A model generated the notes under the pieces. That model was given only the letters and a program-made list of their open reading frames with translations, was not told the DNA's origin and ran no database searches. A stretch of 64,000 bases of DNA. It comes from Oscheius onirici. Its lineage: Eukaryota; Nematoda; Chromadorea; Rhabditida; Rhabditidae. This document shows positions 32,353 through 43,846 of the stretch, one piece after another. Made by a program: the position numbers and the translations under genes. Each line of letters opens with the position of its first letter. The stretch's first letter is position 1. Location: positions 1,748,398-1,812,397 of the forward strand of contig OW051469.1 in the NCBI GenBank assembly GCA_932521025.1, written 5' to 3'.

Positions 32353-34999
32353 TCATTTTCGTCGAAGCTTGTAGACATATTTCCTGAGAACTGGCCCTGT
32401 AGCGGTCTGAACAAGGACTGTTTTGACCAGTTGTGGTTGTTGTGGAGGCTGGAGACGGGAAATTAATGAGAAGGGGGAAGGAAATACCTGTTTTTCGTCT
32501 CTTTTTGGGTCTCGGAATCCTTCCTGTTCAGGATTACTGTATCCGGCTGAATCAAATGTTCCGTCTGGATTATCTTCTTTGCAAGCTGCGGCCTAAGGGA
32601 ACTGATAAAAAAATCTTTAAAAAGATTAAGCAAAATGTAAGCTCGGAAAAAATATAAAAACTGGCCTGTTCACCATTTTCTCCTCCTCTCAACGAATTGC
32701 TTAACGAGAGTCAATTAGGCATCGGACACAAGGACACTCACTCTGTGGGATACTGACGACTGGAAGAGGTCGGAGGAGCGACTGATTCATGACCAACTCT
32801 AAACATTTTTATTAGGGTAAAACTCTGTCTCTGGAACTCTCAAAAAATTGTCATTCCGGACATTTTTCACTTTTTGACTGAAATTTCACTGTTGAAAACT
32901 TGTTGAGCTCGGTACTGTTTTTTTTTTGAAATTTCCCTCGGGTCAAACATGAACGACGCGAAAGAGCATGAAAAAAAGCTATAAAATAAGCTTGGGGACA
33001 GCTCTGAAATTCTCAACAAAATGTCATTCCGGACATTTTTCGCTTTTTGACTGAAATTTCACTGAAAAAAACTTGTCAGAGGTCATTTGTTTCCCGAATC
33101 TCTATCTCTCAAATGTTTGAACGGGTAAAACGAAAACAAATCTTTTTTAAACAAAAATGAACAAAAAGACCCACCGATCGTGATCCTCTGGATACGATTC
33201 GTAGTGACCACGTTTCCTGGCTACTGTCTGTTTGTTCAGGCTTGTCTCCGTACTAAAATTTTACTATATTTTATTATTCATTTCTTACCAGCTTCCTCCC
33301 CTTAAATCCTTCTCAAAAGTCCGATAATGAGCCTGTACATTCTTTAAAACCTTCCTTATGATCTGCTTCTTGTTCGAAAAACTCTCAGCAAAATCTAAAA
33401 AAAGCGGAATGCGAAAAAAATAGGAAAAGGTACCTTCTTCCAGAGCATTTTGTACTGTCGAGTTGACCAGCGAGATGTACTTTATTTCCCGTGGCCAGTA
33501 TGACGGTTTGGGTCGAGTCTTTGGCTGCAAAGAGCAGAGTAAACAAAGCGAGGGAAAAGGGACCTGGTGACCAGCACGTTGCTTGTAACTGAAATGTTCC
33601 TTGGCTGGGTAGTTGTAGAGGTCGAGCAGGTTGACTACCTGGAAAACTTTTCTGGAAACGAATGGAAGCAAAGAATGTGGCGTGAAGATGGTTCAAAACT
33701 AAATAAATATCCTTTTTCTCAGTTCAGCAACAAGGATTACTGTAGCTAGACGTCGTGACGAGACCCAAACTGAAAAAAATGGGAAATGGGTCTCGTCACG
33801 AATTCCATTGTACAGTAATCCGTGTGAAGTCTTTGTAAGGTCGGTCGCTAAAAAGTAATCCGAAAAGACTTTTCTTTTTGTTCATTGCGATAATCACTGT
33901 CATCAGCTAAAACATTGAATACGCAGCCAAGATACACAGCCAAAATTTGAGTTGGCTGCGTATCTTCTCTGAGTACGAAATGTTCATTTTTTCAGCTCCA
34001 TTTCCAGTGACTAACCTTTCCCCAAAGAGCGTTCTCAGAGCAGTTTTCTTCATCCTCATTCCCAGAAATTTGAACAACTGGAAGATAGATTGGCTGCTGT
34101 AATGCGGATGCAGAAAAAGGACAAAAAATGCACTCACTCGATCAAAATCCTCCTCTTCCAAGAGCTTTTCTTGTAAATTTGAACCAACTGCTGATCGAAC
34201 GAGATATTTGGAACCGTAGAAAGAGAAATGCTTGTCGGGAATCTGAAGGAAAAAAATCGTGTGCCCTCTTGTAAACGAGATGCAGTGACCTTGACCTCTT
34301 AGGGGTCACTTCTCCTAGTGCAGAGTACTATATTTTTAATCAAAAAAAAGTACCTCAGAAGACACAACGAGCATAAAATGTTCCTCTGTTAGCCTGTTGA
34401 GATCATCGATAATCTTTCGGAGACGTTGGATAGTCCTGACCTTTTCTCCGTTTGGCATATTTGTTCGTTCTTTGCCATTGTTCTGAATATGAAATTGACA
34501 GGGTTGGTTCAAAAAAGAGGCATTGAGAGACAGGAAAGTCTGAGAGATTGAAAGAATGAGAGACAGAGCGTCAGAGAGACTGAGAGACAGAATGACAGAG
34601 GGATAGAGGGACTGAGAGTCAGAGAGTTCAGAGAGTCAAAGAGCCAGAGAGACAGAGAGACACAGAGTCGGAGAGACTGAGAGACAGAAAGACTGACGGA
34701 GAGACAGAGAGACTGACAAACAAAGAGACTTACAGGCTGAGAATCAGAGAGTCAGAGAGTCATTGTGACTGAGAATTAGAGAGCCTGAGAGAGTCAGAGA
34801 GTCGGAGAGACAGGAGACAGAGAGACAGAGAGTCTGAGAGTCAGAGACTGAGAGTCAGAGAGAAGGACAGTCAGACCGGTCCTCTTTTGGATCAGTTAGT
34901 CTGGTTCAGTTGACATAATATAAAAACCAACTTTAAGAGACACACCTGTTTCACCGTTTCAAAGTAACAATGGTCGAAAGAGGTCGACGGATAGTCCAT
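32353..34999 (-). CDS. Unidentified gene, middle cistron of the BAZ1A-RALGAPB cluster
   Basis: Proposed exons: 34999-34946, 34482-34354, 34242-34138, 34096-34016, 33906-33800, 33651-33564, 33524-33434, 33394-33289, 33252-33175, 32798-32742, 32592-32488, 32383-32353; about 343 residues. It starts MDYPSTSFDHCYFETVKQ, then a likely helical segment (EKVRTIQRLRKIIDDLNRL) and EEHFMLVVSSEIPDKHFSF. The middle has VVNLLDLYNYPAKEHFSY and PSYWPREIKYISLVN. The C-terminal part is basic and Gln/Ser-rich. No family recognised. The 33906-33800 exon and the last exon are uncertain: another acceptor (32448) gives a different C-terminus. The ATG directly follows CTGTATTCAG with no room for an upstream exon, implying trans-splicing. 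Confidence 0.6.
33748..33803. repeat. Short GGGTCTCGTCACGA inverted repeat
   Basis: CGTCGTGACGAGACCC and GGGTCTCGTCACGAATTCC flank about 20 bp. Same end motif as the 6587 element, one base changed. Confidence 0.55.
34530..34880. repeat. CAGAGAGTC degenerate cloud
   Basis: About 350 bp of GAGAGACAGAGAGTC-type units in intron 1 of the unidentified gene. Confidence 0.75.
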
Positions 35000-35102
35000 C
35001 TGAATACAGTTCTCTTTAACGTAGTCAGTCTTTTCTAGATAGCTAAAGTTGCAGTTACTTTCAACCAAAAAAAACGTACAGAGAATCCAACAAAAATTTA
35101 TT
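35000..35102 (-). promoter_or_regulatory. Intercistronic region: poly(A) signal plus trans-splice acceptor after BAZ1A
   Basis: AATAAA at 35102-35097, then CGTTTTTTTTGG, then CTGTATTCAG ending at 35000 immediately before the next ATG. Signal-to-acceptor spacing is about 97 nt, close to that at 32224-32321. Confidence 0.65.
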
Positions 35103-35229
35103 ATAGATCAGTTGATGAGACCTATCTTTCTGACAAAGAGATGAGTTTCGGGGGTGACAAAATCAAAGCTTTTTTCGGAGAACCGGTAATGGTGATTAAC
35201 ATGAGAGCAACAAAAAAATTGGTTGAAAA

Positions 35230-38200
35230 TTATCGTCGTCTCCGCTTGTTGTCAAAAATTTCCTTGAGACGTTCAGTGAAGAAATCTTCGATCTGCTCGG
35301 CGCACTAAAAATTCAAAAATTTGGAGGGAAATTCAAAAAAAGCTTACGGAATAAATTTCACTGTCCTCCTCATTGTAGTGCTTGCAATTGGCCACGAGCA
35401 GTTTCATGTCGGTACGGACGTCTTCAGGAGCATCATACTCGAAATTTTTAAACTTGATCGTCATTGTTCGGAGGTCAATAGGCTCGCGGATTATGTCATA
35501 ATAGTCGGGAACCTGAAATTTTTATGGATTTTGTTCAAGAAGAATGATCGAGACCCATTTACACCGATATACTACAAAAATTCAAATTTTAGCTGCGTAT
35601 TTTTGGCCTGAGTATTCAATGTTTATATATCAGGATTGTGCGGACGCCCGTGTCCGAATCGCATAACGAACTAGAAAGTTCAAACGTTCGCTGTTCGAGG
35701 CTCGAACAGAGTTCAAAAGCGGAACGAACAACGACATTTTTTGCCCAATAAATTGTCAAAAAGTTGCCTTTCAGTCCCAAAGTCTAAAGTTTTCCATTGC
35801 CCATACATTTCCAAACTTTTTTTCGTCTATTCACCAAACCAGTTTTTGATAAAAGTTTTTTTGACCGAATGTTCAAAGTGCCTAAAAACTAAAGTTGAGT
35901 GCAAATTTTCAAATTGTTCATGATGTGTTCCCGTCTGTCCGTCGGACTAACTTTGGGACACGCGGACGTCCGTCAAAAAGTGCTTTATTCGGTCCGTTTT
36001 TGGTGCGACCCAAAAATCTAAGCGGTTATTCTGTCCGTCTTCGTGTTCGACCCAAAAATCGGATGTCCGTCCAACCTTGCTATAATGCGTCTTGAAGTGA
36101 ATCGCAAGGAACCCAAAAGGAAAAATCAGAACACGGAGAAGAAAAAAAAAAAAATATGAAAACTCACGTCTCTCTCATCCACAGGCTCTAGGAAAGGCCA
36201 GGCGTATTCTAACTTCATAGCATCCCGAATGACCGTCTCTAACTTGACCATCTTTTCCTTGACGTTAGGGTCATTTTCTCTCAACCGAACAGGAATTTTT
36301 TCTTCCTTCACCGGACCCGTTCTCCGTCTCTTCGTCGGTCTGACTGAACTGTCACTCTCCTCTTCGGACTGGGGACTTGGAGCATGATGTCCATTGTGAC
36401 CGTTAGTTTTCATCGACTGTCTTCTAGAGGTTTTAGTAGGAGGCGTGTTCACATCCTTGTAGCTGGCAACTTTCTTGATGGTTCTTCCGCTACTGGTCTT
36501 GACAGTCGGGGTCTCTCTGAAAGGAAAAAAACTCCCTGTCCCTGTCCCTGTACTTACGTAGAATCCATGCTCTCCTCAAGAATACTGCCATTCTCCTCAC
36601 CATCGTCGTTGTTTTCCTTATTCAACTGTTCCTGTTCTTCCTTAGCCGCCTGTCTTTTCTCAGCAGCGGCCACCTTCTTCCGAACAGCCGTACAATCGGG
36701 ACAAAGCCATCCTTCGACGACCTGCTTCAAGTGGACACATTCCAGATGAAAGCACTTGTCGCAGTCTTCACAGAGAGTCAGACTCTCAGCTGCTCCCTTC
36801 CGACGACAGATTCGGCACTTGCCCTGAAGCCTGCTCCTTCCCCAAAGGATCGATGGTTCAAGGGTCGAGAGATAGAGAGCAATCGCTGGAATTGATTCAC
36901 AGTTGACCACAGTCCTCTGCCAATTCTGTAGGACTGCGGAGGCGATGGGCTTTCCATTCTCATCGTACTTTGTTTGAACGAAAGGCGGCTTCAGGAACTT
37001 TAACGGAATGGCTTTGACCAGCATCAGGAAGGCTAGTCCTAGTCTGAAAAAAAAATTTTTTGAAAGGGGTCAGAGAGAGACAGAATGACAGATTCACAAT
37101 ATACTTGGGCGCTCGAGTTGCATCTAACTTTATTTCTCGTACCAGCCGGCTTCGCCGCCTGTCGGCGGCTTTTTTATGTTTTCTTTTTTACTTCTGATCC
37201 CTTCCCCAGTCAACCTATCCCATCTGATCCCCTCTGATCCCGCCATCCGATCTTTCTCTGAACTTATACAAATATACAGGTCTACCGGCGATCCCCTACC
37301 GGTTACCCTGACTCGATTTCACACTCAAAACAATTTAGCAAAAATATTTGGGGAGGAGAGGAGTCGAACACGGGTCGTCTGGGTAACAGTGGCGACTTAA
37401 CAATATAGTTTACTTCCAACGAATATAGCCACCAGAACAAATTCAAATCTGGGTGCGCGCGAATGCAAAATTTGTTGATTTTTTTACATTTTTGATTATT
37501 TCTGCTTCTTTTTTATGTTTTTCTGTTACTCTAATCGAATTCTACGCATATTAAAACCTAAATGTCTTAAAAACACGTAAAAACACTACGTTTTTGCTGA
37601 TTTTTGGCTTAGAAATGCTATTTTCTCGCTAAAATGGCTATATTTTTCCAAAAACTGGCTATATCTATCAGTTTCGTTGTCATATAGGTATTTTTTCACG
37701 TAGAACTCGAAAATATGGTCGAAAACATCGAAGAGTGTCGAAAACCCATGGAAACATCCAGCTTTTGATTAAATACAACGAGAATCGCATGATGACGGCC
37801 CGTGATCGTGCCGGGACCAGTCAATTTCGTTTTCGAAAATCCTTTAAAGAATTGATTTGGTGGCAATATTCGTTGGAAATAGACTATACCCCAAAATTTC
37901 GTGGCCACGGACAAACAAACAAACAAAGCCACAGAGTCAGCCACAGACACCATAGCTTTTTAATATTTTTAGGTTTTTAACGTTTTTCTCCTTCAATTTT
38001 CAGAACTTTTTGTACTTGTGTCAGATTGTTCTCTATATTTTTCTCTACTGGATTCCTAATTTTGGCCAAAAAGTTGTCGAAAAAAAGCGATAGGTTGCAC
38101 CAAGTTTGCGCCAGTTTTCTACTACTCTACTGTATATTGAGTTTTGCTGTATAGACTGTAATTCACAAGACCTACCGTCCAGCCGGCGACAGGAACTTTT

Positions 38201-41200
38201 TGTCCTCCACATCCCAGACGACCTCCTCTTCCAATCCAGTAATGTGAATGTTTTCTCTGATCAGAGAGGAAACATCTCCCGTTTCCAGTAGCTGTTCTCG
38301 CCATTGAAGCCGATCAATTCCATCTGGAAGACGACCCATCTGTCCCTGTTCAATCTTCTCCTCCAGGTCGAGAAGCAGCTCTCTCATCTCAATGTCCCAT
38401 TCGATGGTCTGCTCCATGTTGGCCGGGTCTTCAATTTGAGTACAGAACATGGCAGAGAAGAGTCCATTCTCCTGTTTGGTTTTCATCTTTGTGATGAGTT
38501 CCTCGATTCTCTTCTGGTGATACACAATTTCTTCGTTGAGGTTCATTTCCCGATAGCCTCGAGGATTACAAGCACTGGTCAACTAAAAACTTTTTGTTTA
38601 AAAAAATACCGTACTACCTTGTTCAGAGATTCAATACTGTCAATGTAACTCCATCTCGGCCTCTCTTTCATCTTTTCTCCGTGAACTACACACGTCTCCA
38701 TACTTCCAGAACATCCTAGAATTTCGCTGACCGAGTCTGAATCGGGTGCGTCCATGTCTCCGATTGGAGTCGGTTCCAAACAGCAGCCTATTCTGTCCTT
38801 ATCCGAGGCATTCTCGATCAGAATAAGTGGCAGAGCCTCGATGATGAAATAGTTTCGGAAGGCGCGGTCACGACCAAGGTGGAGGGTTCCGAAGCAGGCT
38901 GAAAATGTTTTTTTTTTGGGAGAGAGACAAAGAACACGGCATGTTACGGCCATCCCCACTTTCTAAAACGCTACAGTATCCTACAGTAATCATTAGTACA
39001 GTATCCCTACAATAGTCCTACAGTATCCAGATGGCGCGCGTTCAAACGTCGATTATTCCGAACCTTGTTTGCCAGTCTCAGGGTACAAATAGCGTCTTTT
39101 TCTCCCATATTTATTGGTTTTCACGATTAGAAACATCCTTTGGAAGTTCTACAGCAAAAATGCAGGCATTCTGTAGAAGAATCGTGAAAAATCAAGGCCG
39201 AGGAAAAAATCCGAGGAAAAGGTTAAAAATCCGAGAAAAGGTTATATAAAACTTCAAAAAAAAAGTAAAATTATGGGGCTGTCTCGCAGCGAAAATGTTC
39301 GATTTGAAAATGGTCACTTTGCAAAAATTTTGGTTGAGTATCCAATGTTTACACGTTATACCAATTTGGCTAGAACACACAAACGTTGGATACTCAGCCA
39401 AGATTTTTTCAAAGTGATCTTTTTCAAATCGAACATTTTTGCTGCGAGACAGCCCCAAAATTATGCCTGGAACTTCTGAAAGAAATTTGAAAATTTGAAG
39501 TTTCCGCCTAACGCCCCGCAAAATGGCGCGACAAAAAGTTGTGATGCCATTTGCAGTGCCGTAACATGCAGTGGGAAATCGAGACAGAGAAAATATAACT
39601 TACTACACATGTCAAAAATAGAAGATTGTAGACTCTGAGCGACTTCCTTCACTCGCTCTTTCTGAATCTCTCTGGCTGTGAGAACATCCTCAATTTCCAG
39701 TTCGCTGTAACTGACACCAGCCAAGAGAAGTTCCTCCAACTCTTCTACAGTTTTATGACCTCGATTCGATATTCTGTAGGTAGCGAGCAGGCTCTTTAGT
39801 CTCTTCGTCTCGGAGCCTGCAAATTCCTGTTAAAATCAATGACCAGCTGTCGCTGCCATATTTCGATTTTTTTCCCATCCGCAAAAGTAGAAAAACATTT
39901 CTTTCATCATTTTTTACTCGAAAGAATTTAGCAAAAGAAAAAGTTCTCCGGGCGGACTCGAACCCGGGTTGTTTGCGCCAAACGCCGCGCTACTTACCAT
40001 TACACCAAAAATTAATGAAGACGAAAAAACAAACAAACACACAGAGTCCGCCACAGACACCATAGCATTTTAATAGTTTAGATTAGGTCAACTTACTCGG
40101 AGCCGGACGATCAGGATTTCCCTCCAGTCCCTCCTCTTTCCTCTTCTGTATCTCGTACTCTTGGGCAAGGCGAGAGTCTTTGGCGTCCTTCTCCTGTCCC
40201 TCATCCCAGATCTTCAGCTTCTTCAGTTCCTTCTTCTGTTCCCACAGCTGGTTCATCTTGTCCTCTTGGACAGTACGGTACTTGCTGTAGGAAAGAAGTT
40301 GTCGGATCAATGTATCCATGATCAGTAGACGCTCCTGGTGAGTCAGATGGAAGACGGTGAGCTGAAAAAAAGATTCAGAGAGAAAGTTTAAAACTTTTTA
40401 CTCTTGTAAGCTTCTCCATAAGCTCTGGATTCTCGTGGGCCAGCACAAACCCCGGGTCTTCAAAGCCTTTGAAGTAGCCACGAGCGAAGAGACGATGACG
40501 ATGAGTCGACTGACCGGTATAGTAGCCAGAAGTCGCGAAGATCAGACGCAGGATTTCGGAGAGAGTCATCCAGTCGACTGGGAAGTGCCGGAGAGATTCA
40601 CCTGAAAAATTACTAGTCAGCCTCTGTGCTATGAAAAATGAATTTTGGCTTAGAATAACTTTTTCACAGTGATAACAGCATATTCACGCTTCACAATGTT
40701 CTGAAAAGTTGTAGAGCTTGATCAGGGCTACAACTTTTCCCACTGGACGTAAAAAAACCGCCCTTTCTCTTACCATGAGTCAATCGAAGATTCTCATGTA
40801 GTTGACTAGCTTCCCGGATGTCGTCTCCATACACAACATGAGCCGGATCACAGTTCTGAAGCTGAATCAACTGGATCTCTTCCTTGTTCCGCAAATCAGC
40901 CTCGTCTCCATCTTCCTCATCGGCTCGGTCGGTCCTGGCGGATAACAGTACTCGGATCAGGTCAGCGTAGGGACTTCTCTGAGGATCGGGACAGCGAATT
41001 CCCATGACAATATCGGAGAGAGTCACTCGACTAGTTCCACGGATCTCCCTGATTGGAAGGAGGTCAGAGTAGGCAATGAAGAACTGCAGAATTGAGAGAT
41101 AGTCTGCGAACTCGTCTTCTGTCATCCAATCTGGCAGTTCCAGGGGCTTGTAGTCAGGCAGTGGCTTGAGATCATCACACTCCAAATCGTCCCTCTTCCT

Positions 41201-43846
41201 CCCTCTCTCCTGCTTTGACATTTTCTTCTGCCTTTTCACGGCTTTTTGAGCCTCTCGCTCCTCGATTCGGGCAGCCTTGATAGTTTCCTTCAGTGTGGAA
41301 ATGTCCGTTCCGGTCAGGAAGCGCTCGTTTTGTTGGTAACTGAAAAAATAATCATGAATATGGTTCAAGAAAAGTAAAAAGAAAAAAATTTCTCCGGGGT
41401 TGGAACCCTTGACCTTGCCGATCTGATGATGCGCCACTTGGCACTGCGCCTATGCTGCAAGCCACAATCGAAAAAATTGGCGGGATGGTAAGGTTCTCGT
41501 AAGTTTGATAACGTTCCTTCCAAACGTAAGCTTCTAGGTCACGCATGCGTTTTCCATCTTTTTGATGTTCTACAAACTTGTAGCATTTGACGAGCTCTAC
41601 AACTTTGCAAAACATTGCAAAGCTCGAAAATGCCTCGGTCATGTAATAATCAGTTAAATGAAGGACACTTACTCTGCCACATCGACGTTGAACCTCTTTG
41701 CCGATTCGAAAAGCGGAATTAGTTCTTCCTGTTGACTTATAATTCTCTGCCTCTTCTTCTCACTCATCACTCGTCCTTTTTCGCTCTTCCGCCGCCCTCT
41801 TCCCTTGTTCGGCGTCGCAAAGTCGTCCTCTTCAGCAGGCTCAGTCTTCTCGAATCCGTTGACCTTACTGTGTCGTCCCCTTCCGATCACAGGAGTCTCT
41901 GGAAGCTGCGGCTCTGGGCCTCCAAGAACCAGCTCCCATGTCAGATTTTCTATCACTCCGTCCTCGAGATATCGACCCTAAAAAAGCGTAACTGGAAAAA
42001 AGAGGAAGGGACTACCTTCACAGCGTAACGCCTCGGTTCCAGGAAGCAGGAATTCTTGAGGAAGATCTTGAGCTTGGCTCTGGAGGCAGCTTGCTTTCCT
42101 CGTCTGAAAACGGTGTTTTACGATTATGAAATTTCCGAATTTCGTGGCGAAACCAAGCTCATGCCTGTTCAGAAAAGTACCGTCGGAAATCGTGACGGGA
42201 CCCAAAAAAATGTCAAAATTTGGCTGTTAGTTCAAGTTGCCGACGTGTTTTGTAGCTTGATCATCGTGAAATATTCTGGAGCAGTCCTTTAAAAAACTGT
42301 ACCTCGACATTTTAAGCAGCATAGCACGCGAACGTTGGACACTCAGCCAAGATGCTCTGGGCCGAAAAAGGGCTCCAAAACTTATGGTCTGCACAAAAAT
42401 AAGATGGATTTCCGTAAGATTTTAGCTCTTCTCTTCGAGACCCATTTAGTACGCAAAAGTTGGATACTCAGCCAACAAATTTGAAAGATACGCAGCGAAA
42501 GTATGTTGGCTGAGTATCCAATTTTTGTGTGCTAACTGGGTCTCGAAGGGAAGAGCTAAAATCTTACGGTAATCCCTCATCTTTTTGAACAGAGTCATAT
42601 GCTAAGTTACTGGAAATTATTTAAAGGACTGCTCCTGGAAATTTCACACTGAATGCACAAGATTCTGGATTAATAAAAGGGAAAGAAATAGTCTTACCCC
42701 ATGGACTCGAATGTGACATCCTCTCGATCGCCCTCATCCGCCGGACCCATATCGTCCAGAATCTGTAGGTTATATCGATAGCAGGACGGCGAAGGTAGAT
42801 GAGTATTTGGGTCTCTAAAAGAGTAATTTTATGAAGAACTTTTTCTGCACTCACACAGCGCCACCGTTCTCCTTGGCGTCCACAGTACAGGACAGAATCT
42901 TACAGTTGCGTCTCTTGTTGCTTTCAGTGTAGAAGCATTCTTCTCCAATGAAATATCTGTCTTTTATCAGATTGTGAATGTCGTTTACGAGCTCGTCAAA
43001 TCGACCGCGACAGGTATACTTATGGACGATGTAGAGAATGGGAATTTCGAGGTAGCTGGGGAAATTTCCGATGGCTTCCTGAATATGTTTTGGTCAGTTG
43101 AGAGACAGAGAATTTCGAGAGAGGGAATTCAAATTTCGAACTTTGGCTTGAAAATTGGGAAATTTCAGTGAATTGTTTTCTCAGTCGGCCGGCTTTTCTG
43201 TTCTTGGTCTCATTTTGACGGCCACATCGAGTTCTACCAGAATGAGTATTTTTTTTCAGACCGATCGTTACACGGCTGTGCTCGCTGTTTTCTTTATTTT
43301 TCAAAACGATTCGCTCAACTAATGTTGGACTTGCTACGGCCGTCATAATGAGACCAAGAACAGAAAAAACTGTTGACTGAGAAAACAATTCACTGAAATT
43401 TGCAATTTTCAAGCAAAAAATTCAAATTTTTCGTTTCGCGGGCGTCCTAGGGTCCTGTCACGAAAACTCTTTGTCCAACTTTTCAAAGACACGACGAGCT
43501 GTGACAGAGACAGAGAATCAGATAGTATAGTATTAAAAACTAGAAAAAAACTACTGACCATGGCATTTTTCTCCGACTCTTGTGCCTCAAAGAAGGTCAG
43601 TCCAGTCTTTCCCGTGTACTCACAAGACCAGATGGTCGAGGTCAACTGGATCTGTCTTTGGAAGTAGTCACTGAAAGAGATTTCTACCGTAACCAGGATG
43701 AAAAATTAAGGAAAAGATCCAAAAAAAACTCACTCATAACTGATGAAGATCTCATTGCTGGCCTCAAGGTAGTAAACTCGGTCATTTTCGCCCAATTCCG
43801 TCGGTATTGGAGACGGCTCAAAGGGCTTCTTGTTCAGTAGAGGCAT
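35230..43846 (-). CDS. BAZ1A: ACF1/BAZ1A, ISWI-partner chromatin remodelling subunit
   Basis: Sixteen exons: 43846-43734, 43670-43559, 43078-42855, 42814-42698, 42103-42016, 41977-41673, 41339-40774, 40601-40402, 40361-40097, 39816-39604, 38898-38618, 38582-38176, 37043-36558, 36516-36168, 35512-35348, 35304-35230; phases agree, 1321 residues (human 1556). ACF1 binds the ISWI ATPase and spaces nucleosomes. Domain order: WAC (1-110, start MPLLNKKPFE), acidic/basic linker, LECDDLKPLP then DDT at about 395-455, WHIM-type regions (TLSEILRLIF; LGRDRAFRNYF), a PHD finger at about 1047-1090 with C4HC3 spacing (CRICRRKG...CEDCDKCFHLEC...CPDC), and a C-terminal bromodomain (about 1215-1315; VPDYYDIIREPIDL, acetyl-lysine Asn in CKHYNEED). 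The start is preceded by ACATTTTTAG, a probable leader acceptor. First cistron of the cluster. Confidence 0.93.
37640..37900. repeat. Intronic repeat, second copy of the 24030 sequence
   Basis: See 24030-24300. Lies in the long BAZ1A intron 37044-38175. Confidence 0.7.
37980..38130. repeat. Half copy of the 62163 TIR element
   Basis: Shares CTTGTGTCAGATTGTTCT, TTTTTCTCTACTGGATTC and GTTGCACCAAGTTTGCGCC with the right arm at 62390-62490. Confidence 0.5.
39274..39458. repeat. 185-bp near-perfect inverted repeat
   Basis: GGGGCTGTCTCGCAGCGAAAATGTTCGATTTGAAAA pairs almost fully with the complement at 39421-39458. Inner arms are TTGAGTATCCAATG and GTTGGATACTCAGCCAA. Related palindromes occur at 33905-33975 and 42330-42560. 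In BAZ1A intron 38899-39603. Confidence 0.75.
39944..40008 (-). other. tRNA-like sequence resembling 10988
   Basis: On the minus strand: TGTAATGGTAAGTAGCGCGG and CGGGTTCGAGTCC, with T-run after. Acceptor arms do not pair. Confidence 0.5.
40650..40765. repeat. Hairpin repeat core, partial copy
   Basis: GTTCTGAAAAGTTGTAGAGC and GGGCTACAACTTTTCC in BAZ1A intron 40602-40773. Confidence 0.5.
41392..41460 (-). other. tRNA-like sequence, GGCGCAGTGCCAAG family
   Basis: On the minus strand: TAGGCGCAGTGCCAAGTGGC and GGGTTCCAACCCCGG, then T-run. Sense to BAZ1A, in intron 41340-41672. Confidence 0.55.
41530..41645. repeat. Hairpin repeat core, partial copy
   Basis: GATGTTCTACAAACTTGTAGC and CTCTACAACTTTGCAAAACA. 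Abuts the tRNA-like sequence in the same intron. Confidence 0.5.
42330..42560. repeat. TTGGATACTCAGCCAA palindromic repeat
   Basis: GTTGGATACTCAGCCAAC, then GATACGCAGCGAAAGTATG, then TTGGCTGAGTATCCAA; flanked by inverted TAAGATTTTAGCTCTTC/GAAGAGCTAAAATCTTACG. In BAZ1A intron 42104-42697. Confidence 0.6.

Noticed and set aside
32271..32448. Alternative last exon of the middle operon gene running to a stop at 32271
   Set aside because: It would read through the poly(A) signal at 32321-32316; kept only as an uncertainty in the gene model.
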